Shown here one piece after another: positions 1 through 4,103 of a stretch of DNA of 5,175 bases (its first letter is position 1; each line of letters begins with the position of its first letter). Origin of the DNA: Chitinophagaceae bacterium (lineage in GTDB: Bacteria; Bacteroidota; Bacteroidia; Chitinophagales; Chitinophagaceae); NCBI GenBank assembly GCA_009996555.1, contig JAACZX010000563.1, positions 1 to 5,175 on the forward strand. The letters run 5' to 3'. The translations under genes were made by a program, and so were the position numbers. The notes under the pieces were generated by a model. The model ran no database searches. It saw nothing but the letters and a program-made list of their open reading frames with translations, and was not told the DNA's origin.

Positions 1-13
1 ATTGGACGGTCAT
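1..13 (-). CDS. Possible 5' end of a gene leaving the window
   Basis: On the minus strand an ATG at 13-11 opens a frame (M-T-V-Q) that runs off the left edge. A GAAGGA purine stretch at 31-26 lies 12 nt upstream and could serve as ribosome binding site, followed by an A-rich spacer as is common in Bacteroidota. It lies downstream of the terminator at 190-219, so it would need its own promoter, and none matching TAnnTTTG was found between 14 and 160. Four codons are too few to suggest a product. Confidence 0.3.
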
Positions 14-55
14 TTTATTTTTTAATCCTTCAATTGTGTGTTATGGCAGTTCTTG

Positions 56-151
56 TTAATCGTTGGTTCGTTGGCAGCATCTGGGTTTCATGCTGGCATG
101 TTTCACCAGGTGTGTTTGTTTTTTCATCAATTCTTGGTTGGTGTTATTCAT
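56..151 (-). CDS. Doubtful 31-aa ORF below the terminator
   Basis: A short reading frame begins MNNTNQELMKK and ends in a basic, Cys-containing tail (KPRCCQRTND). It is listed because an unusually good Shine-Dalgarno match, AAAGGAGG on the minus strand (170-163), lies 11 nt upstream of the ATG. That same sequence is one arm of the stacked hairpins at 161-219, so the SD match may be only a by-product of the terminator. The composition is polar, with no membrane segment or known motif. It could be a small peptide gene or non-coding spacer; the latter is more likely. Confidence 0.2.
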   Translation of the reverse strand: MNNTNQELMKKQTHLVKHASMKPRCCQRTND

Positions 152-160
152 CTTCTTGTC

Positions 161-187
161 AGCCTCCTTTTTAGGGGGCTTTGTTTG
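161..187 (+). terminator. Possible plus-strand terminator hairpin
   Basis: AGCCTCC (161-167) pairs with GGGGGCT (174-180) around a 6-nt T-rich loop, with one G-T wobble, and TTGTTTG follows. It would stop plus-strand transcription arriving from the left of the window, making the region a two-way terminator. The T tract is interrupted and no plus-strand gene is seen upstream, so it is weak. Confidence 0.3.
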
Positions 188-189
188 AT

Positions 190-219
190 AAAAAAAAGCC
201 CCCTGAAGAGTCAGGAGGC
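190..219 (-). terminator. Rho-independent terminator of the minus-strand gene set
   Basis: Read on the minus strand, GCCTCCTGA (219-211) pairs with TCAGGGGGC (206-198) as a 9-bp, mostly GC stem with one G-T wobble. The loop is CTCT, and a run of eight T follows (197-190). It lies 30 nt past the stop codon of the last small gene (249-425), which marks the end of the operon that includes the DUF5675-like gene. An alternative 10-bp stem (173-182 with 195-204) uses the same bases. Confidence 0.85.
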
Positions 220-248
220 CACTACTTCGGTCACCACAATCGAAGCAA

Positions 249-425
249 CTATTTTCTTATTCGTTTTGCAAGAAGCTTCAATAACAATGTAACTGCAAAA
301 CTCACGATTGCACCAACTCCTGCAAGGACTGCTGTTTTGATCAGATCTTCACCGTTGATATTTGCGAAGATGCTGAGGAGTGTGCCACCTGCAGTTCCGG
401 CTTTGGTTGTTTTATCAAACATCAT
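249..425 (-). CDS. Small single-helix membrane protein (58 aa)
   Basis: A 58-aa protein (57 aa if the second of two adjacent ATGs is used) begins MMFDKTTKAGTAGG. A hydrophobic segment runs from about residue 31 to 52 (start TAVLAGVGAI), and the end is strongly basic (LLAKRIRK). Such a layout suits a protein with one transmembrane helix and a positively charged cytoplasmic C-terminus. The start overlaps the stop of the upstream gene as ATGATG, and a GGAGG-rich purine stretch (TGGAGGGAGA) encoded by the end of that gene sits directly upstream, so translation is probably coupled. Size, hydrophobicity and position beside another tiny membrane protein and a DUF5675 gene suggest a holin-like or accessory membrane component of a phage-type cassette. 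That is inference: small membrane proteins cannot be assigned reliably by sequence. It is the last gene before the terminator at 190-219. Confidence 0.7.
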   Translation of the reverse strand: MMFDKTTKAGTAGGTLLSIFANINGEDLIKTAVLAGVGAIVSFAVTLLLKLLAKRIRK

Positions 426-631
426 TCTCCCTCCACTGCAGTCTGACTGACCGCACTCAATACACCACTGGCCACTGCCAGGTACCCGGCCACCTTGATC
501 ATAATTGCAGGCAATGCCACAGGTGCAGCTACAATAGTTGTGGCCACAGCTGCTAATGCCAGACCAATTGTTCGAAGCTTCTTGAAAAATTTCGGTGTGG
601 GTGCATTCACCCGTTGAATGAAATGTTTCAT
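422..631 (-). CDS. Small two-helix hydrophobic protein (69 aa), holin-like
   Basis: The 69-aa product has a basic N-terminus (KHFIQRVNAPTPKFFKKLR, residues 2-20). Two hydrophobic stretches follow, about 21-38 and 41-61, separated by a proline-containing turn (APVALPA), and the tail is short and acidic (VEGE). Two helices within 70 residues and charged ends are typical of small phage holins, and the very high Ala/Val content supports a membrane location. The ATG shares one base with the TGA of the DUF5675 gene (TGATG at 633-629), and its own stop overlaps the next start, so three genes are tightly coupled. The N-terminal motif VNAPTPKFFKKLR resembles conserved hypothetical proteins of Bacteroidota as remembered, not checked. 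The lysis role is inferred from size and context. Confidence 0.75.
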   Translation of the reverse strand: MKHFIQRVNAPTPKFFKKLRTIGLALAAVATTIVAAPVALPAIMIKVAGYLAVASGVLSAVSQTAVEGE

Positions 632-1032
632 CAGATAACAGATTTTATAGTTAGAAATACTTTGTTGTCTTTGTCAAACTCAATGGATGTAACTGCAAGC
701 AGTTTTTTTAGTGCAAGCATTGAGTTCCTTCCTTTCCCTTCACCTGTGCAAATGGAAACCGGGGCGATACAGCCTTTCGATTCTTTCAACGCATCATTGA
801 ATGCATGAATCAATATCAACGTTCTCCCTTCAACATCATTCACATGCAGATGATGTTTGTATCGTTGGCTGTATCGCTTCGTCAGTTCATACCTTCCTTC
901 AGGAATACACGAGATCCTTTGTTTGTTCGCAAGCCAGGGCAACTCAATTGTTGAGCATACCCGCTTGTTATGATGGAGCAACTCTCCGTTCGTGCCTTCA
1001 GGAAAATATGTTCTGATTAATTCCAGTTCCAT
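631..1032 (-). CDS. DUF5675 family protein
   Basis: The 133-aa product matches the layout of the DUF5675 family, which has no established function to my knowledge and is common in phages and Bacteroidota genomes. It has an N-terminal ..LIRTYFPEGTNGEL strand region (5-19), a CSTIELPW segment (26-33), the IPEGRY motif (43-48), and ILIHAFN (73-79) followed by S85-K-G-C-I89. The order H76 ... S85-x-G-C88-I resembles the active-site signature of YkuD L,D-transpeptidases (H ... S-x-G-C-I/V). A cysteine-dependent peptidoglycan activity is therefore conceivable, but the remaining YkuD landmarks are not evident. There is no signal peptide, so it is cytosolic or released by the small membrane proteins encoded just downstream. 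The length is normal for the family. The ATG follows a 73-nt gap after the 252-aa gene and lacks a good SD. Confidence 0.8.
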   Translation of the reverse strand: MELELIRTYFPEGTNGELLHHNKRVCSTIELPWLANKQRISCIPEGRYELTKRYSQRYKHHLHVNDVEGRTLILIHAFNDALKESKGCIAPVSICTGEGKGRNSMLALKKLLAVTSIEFDKDNKVFLTIKSVI

Positions 1033-1070
1033 CTTTCATAGGATTTTAAGATTGACTAATTTGCTTTACC

Positions 1071-1098
1071 ACTTGCGACTCACGCCTCACTACTCACG
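1071..1098. repeat. Heptamer tandem repeat, about four ACTCACG units
   Basis: Four consecutive 7-nt units read ACTTGCG, ACTCACG, CCTCACT and ACTCACG on the plus strand. Two are identical to the consensus ACTCACG, and the others have two changes each. They sit in the gap between the 252-aa gene and the DUF5675 gene, wholly outside coding sequence. Seven-base repeats of this kind in spacers can form by slippage; no function is evident. Confidence 0.6.
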
Positions 1099-1105
1099 AT
1101 GCATA

Positions 1106-1864
1106 TTAAACACCACCATCAACCTTCACCACATTCAGCGCATTAAATGCACCGTTTTTAAGTGGGTACATCTGGCCGTTCACTTGCTGGTAGAATTCAA
1201 TACCAAGTACAAGGAATAACGGCTTAGTGCTGTTAGGTGTCACCGCATTGGAAAGATTGATCATCGCAGTTCCAACAGCATCCCACGGAAGAATAGCTGT
1301 TGCCTGTGCATCTGCAACAAATACTTCATTTTCAAAATCAATCTCCGCACCGGCAGAAATCAATTTGAAGTGTGTTGCTCCACCGGGCGCTGCAATCATG
1401 TTCAATGGAACAAAGGATGGCATGTTCACTGTAAGCGTTCCTGCTGCACGATCAATGGTTGAAATGAAAGGCGCATAGATGGTAGTGCCCAGCTTGCCGT
1501 TGATGTTAAAATCAAAACCCTGTACCAGTTCAGCTTCCCCATCGATCACATTCCGTAATCCACGGGGATTCACTGCATCTTCCTGGATCACTTTCAACAT
1601 TAAAGTTGTTAAGCGACTCACCATCTTGCTATCCTTGGAGTTTTGCAATAAACCACGGATGGATGTACGCAGTAACTTTCCTGCTTTACCGGCTCTGCCA
1701 AACTCAGCACCGTTCTCTCTTGTCCGCTGAAATGCGGGATCGTTAGCAATGCGGTCAGCCGGTACACCTCCTTTTTCACGGGCGAGATAACCCTCTTTCG
1801 ATTTATAGAAGGTCAGATCTCCAATCGTTCCGTCTAATTTGATAATACCCTTTTGTCTTGCCAT
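1106..1864 (-). CDS. Conserved protein of unknown function (252 aa), Bacteroidota type
   Basis: The N-terminal third is very basic and rich in Gly: MARQKGIIKLDGTIGDLTFY, then YLAREKGG (26-33), a DPAFQRTRENGAEFGRAGKAGK stretch (42-63) and a helical segment to about 97. From about residue 115 to the end the sequence alternates polar and hydrophobic residues, with many Thr, Val, Gly and Pro, which suggests a beta-sandwich or other beta-rich domain. There is no signal peptide, membrane helix or catalytic motif I can name. I recall the opening motif (G-I-I-K-L-x-G-T-I-G-D-x-T-F-Y-K) from hypothetical proteins of Bacteroidota, with no known function. A basic arm plus a beta domain would suit a structural or nucleic-acid-associated protein, but this is speculation. 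It is the first gene of the minus-strand set, transcribed divergently from the 67-aa gene. The start is the only sensible ATG; no SD is present. Confidence 0.85.
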   Translation of the reverse strand: MARQKGIIKLDGTIGDLTFYKSKEGYLAREKGGVPADRIANDPAFQRTRENGAEFGRAGKAGKLLRTSIRGLLQNSKDSKMVSRLTTLMLKVIQEDAVNPRGLRNVIDGEAELVQGFDFNINGKLGTTIYAPFISTIDRAAGTLTVNMPSFVPLNMIAAPGGATHFKLISAGAEIDFENEVFVADAQATAILPWDAVGTAMINLSNAVTPNSTKPLFLVLGIEFYQQVNGQMYPLKNGAFNALNVVKVDGGV

Positions 1865-1924
1865 AGAATACGTTTTGATTTAATTTGATACACTTTGCAA
1901 ATCACTTACCCGGTACCTGATAAA

Positions 1925-1932
1925 TAACTTTG
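1925..1932 (+). promoter_or_regulatory. Candidate -7 box for the 67-aa gene
   Basis: TAACTTTG matches the Bacteroidota -7 consensus TAnnTTTG exactly and would start transcription near 1938, giving a leader of about 65 nt. No -33 element lies at the usual 17-23 nt upstream. The sequence ACTTTGCA within it is repeated at 1892-1899, 35 bp away, which may be chance or a pair of binding sites in this divergent promoter region. Confidence 0.4.
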
Positions 1933-1946
1933 CAGGATTAACAACA

Positions 1947-1977
1947 CAACATTAAAATGATGTTAGGAGCTTTACAA
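1947..1977 (-). promoter_or_regulatory. Candidate promoter of the 252-aa gene operon
   Basis: On the minus strand TTGT (1977-1974) is followed after exactly 19 nt by TAATGTTG (1954-1947), one mismatch from TAnnTTTG. Transcription would start near 1940, about 75 nt before the ATG at 1864. It overlaps the predicted start region of the opposing promoter at 1925-1932, so the two directions may compete. Confidence 0.45.
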
Positions 1978-2002
1978 GCAACTGTTCCGAACATGCAGGG
2001 TT

Positions 2003-2206
2003 ATGCAGCAAACGATCCCCCATCGCATAGTTATTTATGCAAAAGATGTCATGAATATCACCGGCCGTAAAGAACGGGCCGCAAGGAAACTGCTTGCCAA
2101 AATCAAAAAGAAATACAAAAAAGAAAATGGGGAATTCATTTCAATTGAAGAGTTCTGTTCATATACCGGTTTAAAAGAAGAAAAAGTAGCACCCTTCCTG
2201 CTATGA
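2003..2206 (+). CDS. Small basic protein (67 aa), possible DNA-binding
   Basis: The product is 67 aa and Lys/Arg-rich. It reads as IPHRIVIYAKDVMNITG, then a very basic helix RKERAARKLLAKIKKKYKK (22-40), then ISIEEFCSYTGLKEEKVAPFL (46-66). Two short helix-turn-helix-like units are suggested (AKDVMNITGRKERAARKLL and SIEEFCSYTGLKEEKV), as in small regulators or excisionase-type proteins that accompany integrases. I recall similar proteins in Bacteroidota but cannot name a family. There is no in-frame ATG upstream before the TAG at 1964-1966, so this ATG is chosen although its SD (GCAGGG, 2 nt away) is too close. It diverges from the 252-aa gene and converges on the recombinase gene with 61 nt between the two stop codons, sharing the hairpin at 2253-2288. 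It could be a directionality factor or the regulator of the divergent operon. Confidence 0.7.
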   Translation: MQQTIPHRIVIYAKDVMNITGRKERAARKLLAKIKKKYKKENGEFISIEEFCSYTGLKEEKVAPFLL

Positions 2207-2252
2207 TGGAGTATACCCTAAGTATGGATAAAGCATAGATAGTGCATGAAAC

Positions 2253-2288
2253 AAAGAAATGACTGGCTTATGAGCCAGTCATTTCTTT
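2253..2288. terminator. Bidirectional terminator overlapping the recombinase stop
   Basis: AAAGAAATGACTGGCT (2253-2268) and its exact reverse complement (2273-2288) form a perfect 16-bp stem with a TATG loop. It serves both converging genes: ATTTCTTTT ends the plus side and ATTTCTTTGTTT the minus side. The last six recombinase codons (K-E-M-T-G-S) lie in the stem and the TAA begins at the loop. The T tracts are broken by one C, but the stem is long. Confidence 0.8.
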
Positions 2289-3518
2289 TACAATAGAAGC
2301 CGACTTAAACTTATTACGAAGCACCTGCATATCTGCACTCACTTTCTTATCAAGGATCTTTGCGTATATCTGTGTTGTCTGCAGCTTTTTATGCCCAAGC
2401 ATCTTGCTTACACTTTCAATCGGAACCCCGTTCGTAAGTGCTACAGTTGTTGCAAATGTGTGTCTGGCTATATGAAAAGTCAATTGCTTATTAATCTCAC
2501 ATAAATCAGCTATCTCTTTTAAATACGCATTCGCCTTTTGATTGGAAGGTATTGGCAGCAGTTTATTTTTATTACATGCATGTGGATGCCCCTTGTATCT
2601 CTCTATTATCTCAAGTGCAGGATGCAATAAAGGAATTCTGCTTGCTGTTTTTGTTTTCTGCCTGTTTGTAACAATCCATTTTTCACCATCAATACCAATT
2701 ACAACTGATGAAGTGGTAAGATTCGAAACGTCAATAAATGCCAGTCCTGTATAGCAACTAAATACAAACATATCTCTTACTAGTGCAAGTCGCTCTATCG
2801 CAAATTCTTTCGATTCTATTCGTTGTAACTCCTCGTTGGTAAGAAAAGGACGCTCTGTGTGTTTAGTTTTAAGCTTATGTCCAAGGAATGGATTCTTCTG
2901 CAACCAGTTTTTAGCAACACATTCGTTGATGATCTTCTTTACGTTCTTAATGTATTTCGCATTTGTATTTAGATCAATCTTCTTTTGGGTCTTAAGATAA
3001 AACTCAAAATCAGATATAAATTCAATGTTGAGTTCTTTTATATTGATGTCATTGCGTTTATACTTAAATGAAAGAAATGCATCTAAATGTTTCCTGGTTG
3101 TTTCATACTTAACCCAAGTAGCTCGTGAATACTCATGACCAAGCAAAGCCTTTATATCATTGTTATGCTGTTCAATGATCTCCAATAACATCCTTGGCTT
3201 TTCTGCAACGCCACTATAAGCCCTTTTAATAGCGTCGACTGTGACGAATCCATTAGCTGTTTCTATTAAGCTGTAACATCCAACAAGTTTGCCTTTAACA
3301 ACAGCAAGGTGATTGTTCAATGCCCTGCCTTCTGCACCCTTTGTGGTACACAGTTGATTTTTGGAATCCCATTCTAAAGGTGAAACAGACCTGTTTGTAG
3401 AAATTTCTGTACGCTGGCCGTTAACTGTTACTCTGGCCGAAATTGGTGCTTTCCCGCCTTTCAGACGGCTTTTACATACCCAAAACAGGATTGTAAATGT
3501 TGTTTGATTTTCTTTCAT
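2268..3518 (-). CDS. Tyrosine recombinase / integrase
   Basis: The 416-aa length is typical of integrases from Bacteroidota mobile elements. An arm-type DNA-binding region lies at about 8-95 (TILFWVCKSRLKGGKAPISA, then TEISTNRSVSPLEWDSK). A helical SAM-like core-binding domain follows at about 108-210 and the catalytic domain at about 222-405. Visible catalytic residues are the beta-hairpin Lys (RQKTKT, K288 or K290), H349-x-x-R352 (FHIARHTFA), H376 (MLGHKK) and the nucleophile Y385 (TTQIYAKIL). The first catalytic Arg is absent: the usual T-G-x-R motif reads CYTGLAFIDVSNL, with Ala at 260. This is known in Bacteroidota recombinases such as IntDOT, which also lacks that Arg, so the enzyme need not be dead. 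It points away from tRNA-Asp, with its promoter at 3614-3644 and a palindrome in the leader. It probably integrates and excises the element to its left. Confidence 0.95.
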   Translation of the reverse strand: MKENQTTFTILFWVCKSRLKGGKAPISARVTVNGQRTEISTNRSVSPLEWDSKNQLCTTKGAEGRALNNHLAVVKGKLVGCYSLIETANGFVTVDAIKRAYSGVAEKPRMLLEIIEQHNNDIKALLGHEYSRATWVKYETTRKHLDAFLSFKYKRNDINIKELNIEFISDFEFYLKTQKKIDLNTNAKYIKNVKKIINECVAKNWLQKNPFLGHKLKTKHTERPFLTNEELQRIESKEFAIERLALVRDMFVFSCYTGLAFIDVSNLTTSSVVIGIDGEKWIVTNRQKTKTASRIPLLHPALEIIERYKGHPHACNKNKLLPIPSNQKANAYLKEIADLCEINKQLTFHIARHTFATTVALTNGVPIESVSKMLGHKKLQTTQIYAKILDKKVSADMQVLRNKFKSASIVKEMTGS

Positions 3519-3581
3519 GGTGGTGACCTTAAATGTGATAAATCATTGTTTAAGGCATGAAGTATTCTTTATAGTTCAAGG

Positions 3582-3603
3582 TTGAAGTTTCGGGTAACTT
3601 CAA
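3582..3603. promoter_or_regulatory. Perfect inverted repeat in the recombinase leader
   Basis: TTGAAGTT (3582-3589) and AACTTCAA (3596-3603) are perfect inverted 8-mers around the 6-nt spacer TCGGGT. A third half-site, TTCAA, lies at 3575-3579, two bases from the first arm. The palindrome starts 11 nt below the -7 box of the recombinase promoter, about where transcription begins, so a repressor bound here could block it. The 8-6-8 layout also resembles a tyrosine-recombinase core site. Confidence 0.5.
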
Positions 3604-3613
3604 TAGCTAAAAG

Positions 3614-3644
3614 CAAACATAGATTTTATGATATGCTTTTAAAA
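3614..3644 (-). promoter_or_regulatory. Recombinase promoter
   Basis: On the minus strand TTTT (3644-3641) is followed after exactly 19 nt by TATGTTTG (3621-3614), a perfect TAnnTTTG. This is the Bacteroidota sigma-ABfr type. Transcription should start near 3607, giving a leader of about 90 nt that contains the palindrome at 3582-3603. Confidence 0.7.
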
Positions 3645-3699
3645 GTTTCAGGTCATACTGGTATTGATTAGTCCAGTTATTACCTCTTGAAATTTCCAA

Positions 3700-3752
3700 A
3701 TTCGGTTAGCAAGTTTTACTGTGGGAGTGTTGTTAACCGATTTGTTAACCGA
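3700..3752. repeat. TGTTAACCGA repeat cluster
   Basis: TGTTAACCGA occurs at 3731-3740 and again at 3743-3752, a 12-bp period that puts both copies on nearly the same helix face. An inverted, imperfect copy (ATTCGGTTAGCA, 3700-3711) matches the reverse complement of 3731-3742 at 10 of 12 bases. Short direct and inverted repeats beside an integrase gene are the usual form of arm-type or accessory-factor binding sites at an attachment site. No recombination role is proven by sequence alone. Confidence 0.5.
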
Positions 3753-3795
3753 ACAGCTTGTAAAAGGATATGCACTTTTGAGCAGGTTACAAAAG

Positions 3796-3831
3796 AAAAA
3801 CCGCTTAGATTATGCATTCTAAGCGGTTTTT
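3796..3831 (-). terminator. Terminator of the tRNA-Asp transcript
   Basis: AAAAACCGCTTAGA (3796-3809) pairs perfectly with TCTAAGCGGTTTTT (3818-3831) across an 8-nt loop. On the minus strand it begins 23 nt past the tRNA 3' end and ends in a T run. The stem is symmetric, so it can also stop plus-strand transcription. It insulates the tRNA from the recombinase region. Confidence 0.85.
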
Positions 3832-3853
3832 GATCTCTTTTCGAGATTTTCAG

Positions 3854-3927
3854 CGGACCGGACGGGACTCGAACCCGCGACCTCCGCCGTGACAGGGCGG
3901 CATTCTAACCAACTGAACTACCGATCC
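3854..3927 (-). tRNA. tRNA-Asp (anticodon GTC)
   Basis: A complete 74-nt cloverleaf reads on the minus strand. The acceptor stem GGATCGG pairs with CCGGTCC (one T-G pair). The D arm contains AGTTGGTTAGA and the anticodon stem CCGCC/GGCGG. The loop CTGTCAC carries anticodon GTC, and the T arm is GCGGG-TTCGAGT-CCCGT, with one G-T pair at its base. The discriminator base is G, as expected for tRNA-Asp. CCA is not encoded. It has its own promoter (3987-4017) and terminator (3796-3831). It decodes GAC and GAT. tRNA genes are frequent integration targets and this one lies next to the recombinase; the gene itself is intact. Confidence 0.97.
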
Positions 3928-3986
3928 AGCTTCCCTATGCATGAACAATTGATCAGTAATGATTTATCATTCATTTTTCGGGAGTG

Positions 3987-4017
3987 CAAAGATAGGGGAA
4001 TTGATTTTTCCTGAAAA
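3987..4017 (-). promoter_or_regulatory. Promoter of tRNA-Asp
   Basis: On the minus strand a T run (TTTT, 4017-4014, part of seven T) precedes TATCTTTG (3994-3987), a perfect TAnnTTTG, by exactly 19 nt. The spacing and form equal those of the recombinase promoter. Transcription would start near 3980, about 53 nt before the tRNA, and the leader would be removed by RNase P. Confidence 0.7.
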
Positions 4018-4074
4018 AAAGTTTTTCGCTTTTTTCTTAAAATTTTCCTGCCCAGTCACAAACAAAGCTTCTGC

Positions 4075-4082
4075 TATATTTG
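4075..4082 (+). promoter_or_regulatory. Candidate -7 box of the oxidoreductase operon
   Basis: TATATTTG matches TAnnTTTG exactly, 21 nt before the ATG at 4104, so the leader would be only about 15 nt. No clear TTTG lies 17-23 nt upstream; a T-rich TTTTCCTG at 4043-4050 is slightly too far. The AT-rich tract at 4001-4048 separates it from the divergent tRNA promoter. Confidence 0.5.
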
Positions 4083-4103
4083 CTGCTGACTTAAATTATC
4101 TCA

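Larger units (their letters stand above)
3519..3853. other. Recombinase-tRNA intergenic region, candidate attachment region
   Basis: This 335-bp AT-rich stretch holds no gene. It contains the recombinase promoter, a palindrome at 3582-3603, a repeat cluster at 3700-3752 and the tRNA terminator at 3796-3831. An integrase beside a tRNA usually marks the element end, so the crossover site should be here or in the tRNA 3' end. No second copy of the tRNA 3' sequence was found elsewhere in the window, so the partner site must lie beyond its left edge or may not exist. Confidence 0.45.

Noticed and set aside
52..62. Near match to the TGTTAACCGA repeat (TTGTTAATCG) at the left end, as possible second attachment site
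   Set aside because: One mismatch in a short AT-rich word is expected by chance and no flanking similarity extends it.
38..450. Plus-strand frames opposite the left small genes
   Set aside because: They run through the terminator hairpins and opposite the membrane-protein genes; their sequences show no domain, and the minus strand has overlapping starts, SD sequences and a terminator.
1071..1098. CRISPR array
   Set aside because: The units are 7 nt, contiguous and without spacers; no repeat-spacer pattern or cas gene is present.
1227..1730. Two 83-aa plus-strand frames
   Set aside because: Both are shadows of the 252-aa minus-strand gene, which has family-like sequence along its whole length.
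3854..3880. Search for a second copy of the tRNA-Asp 3' end as the other attachment site
   Set aside because: No repeat of this sequence was seen elsewhere in the window; the far end, if any, is outside.
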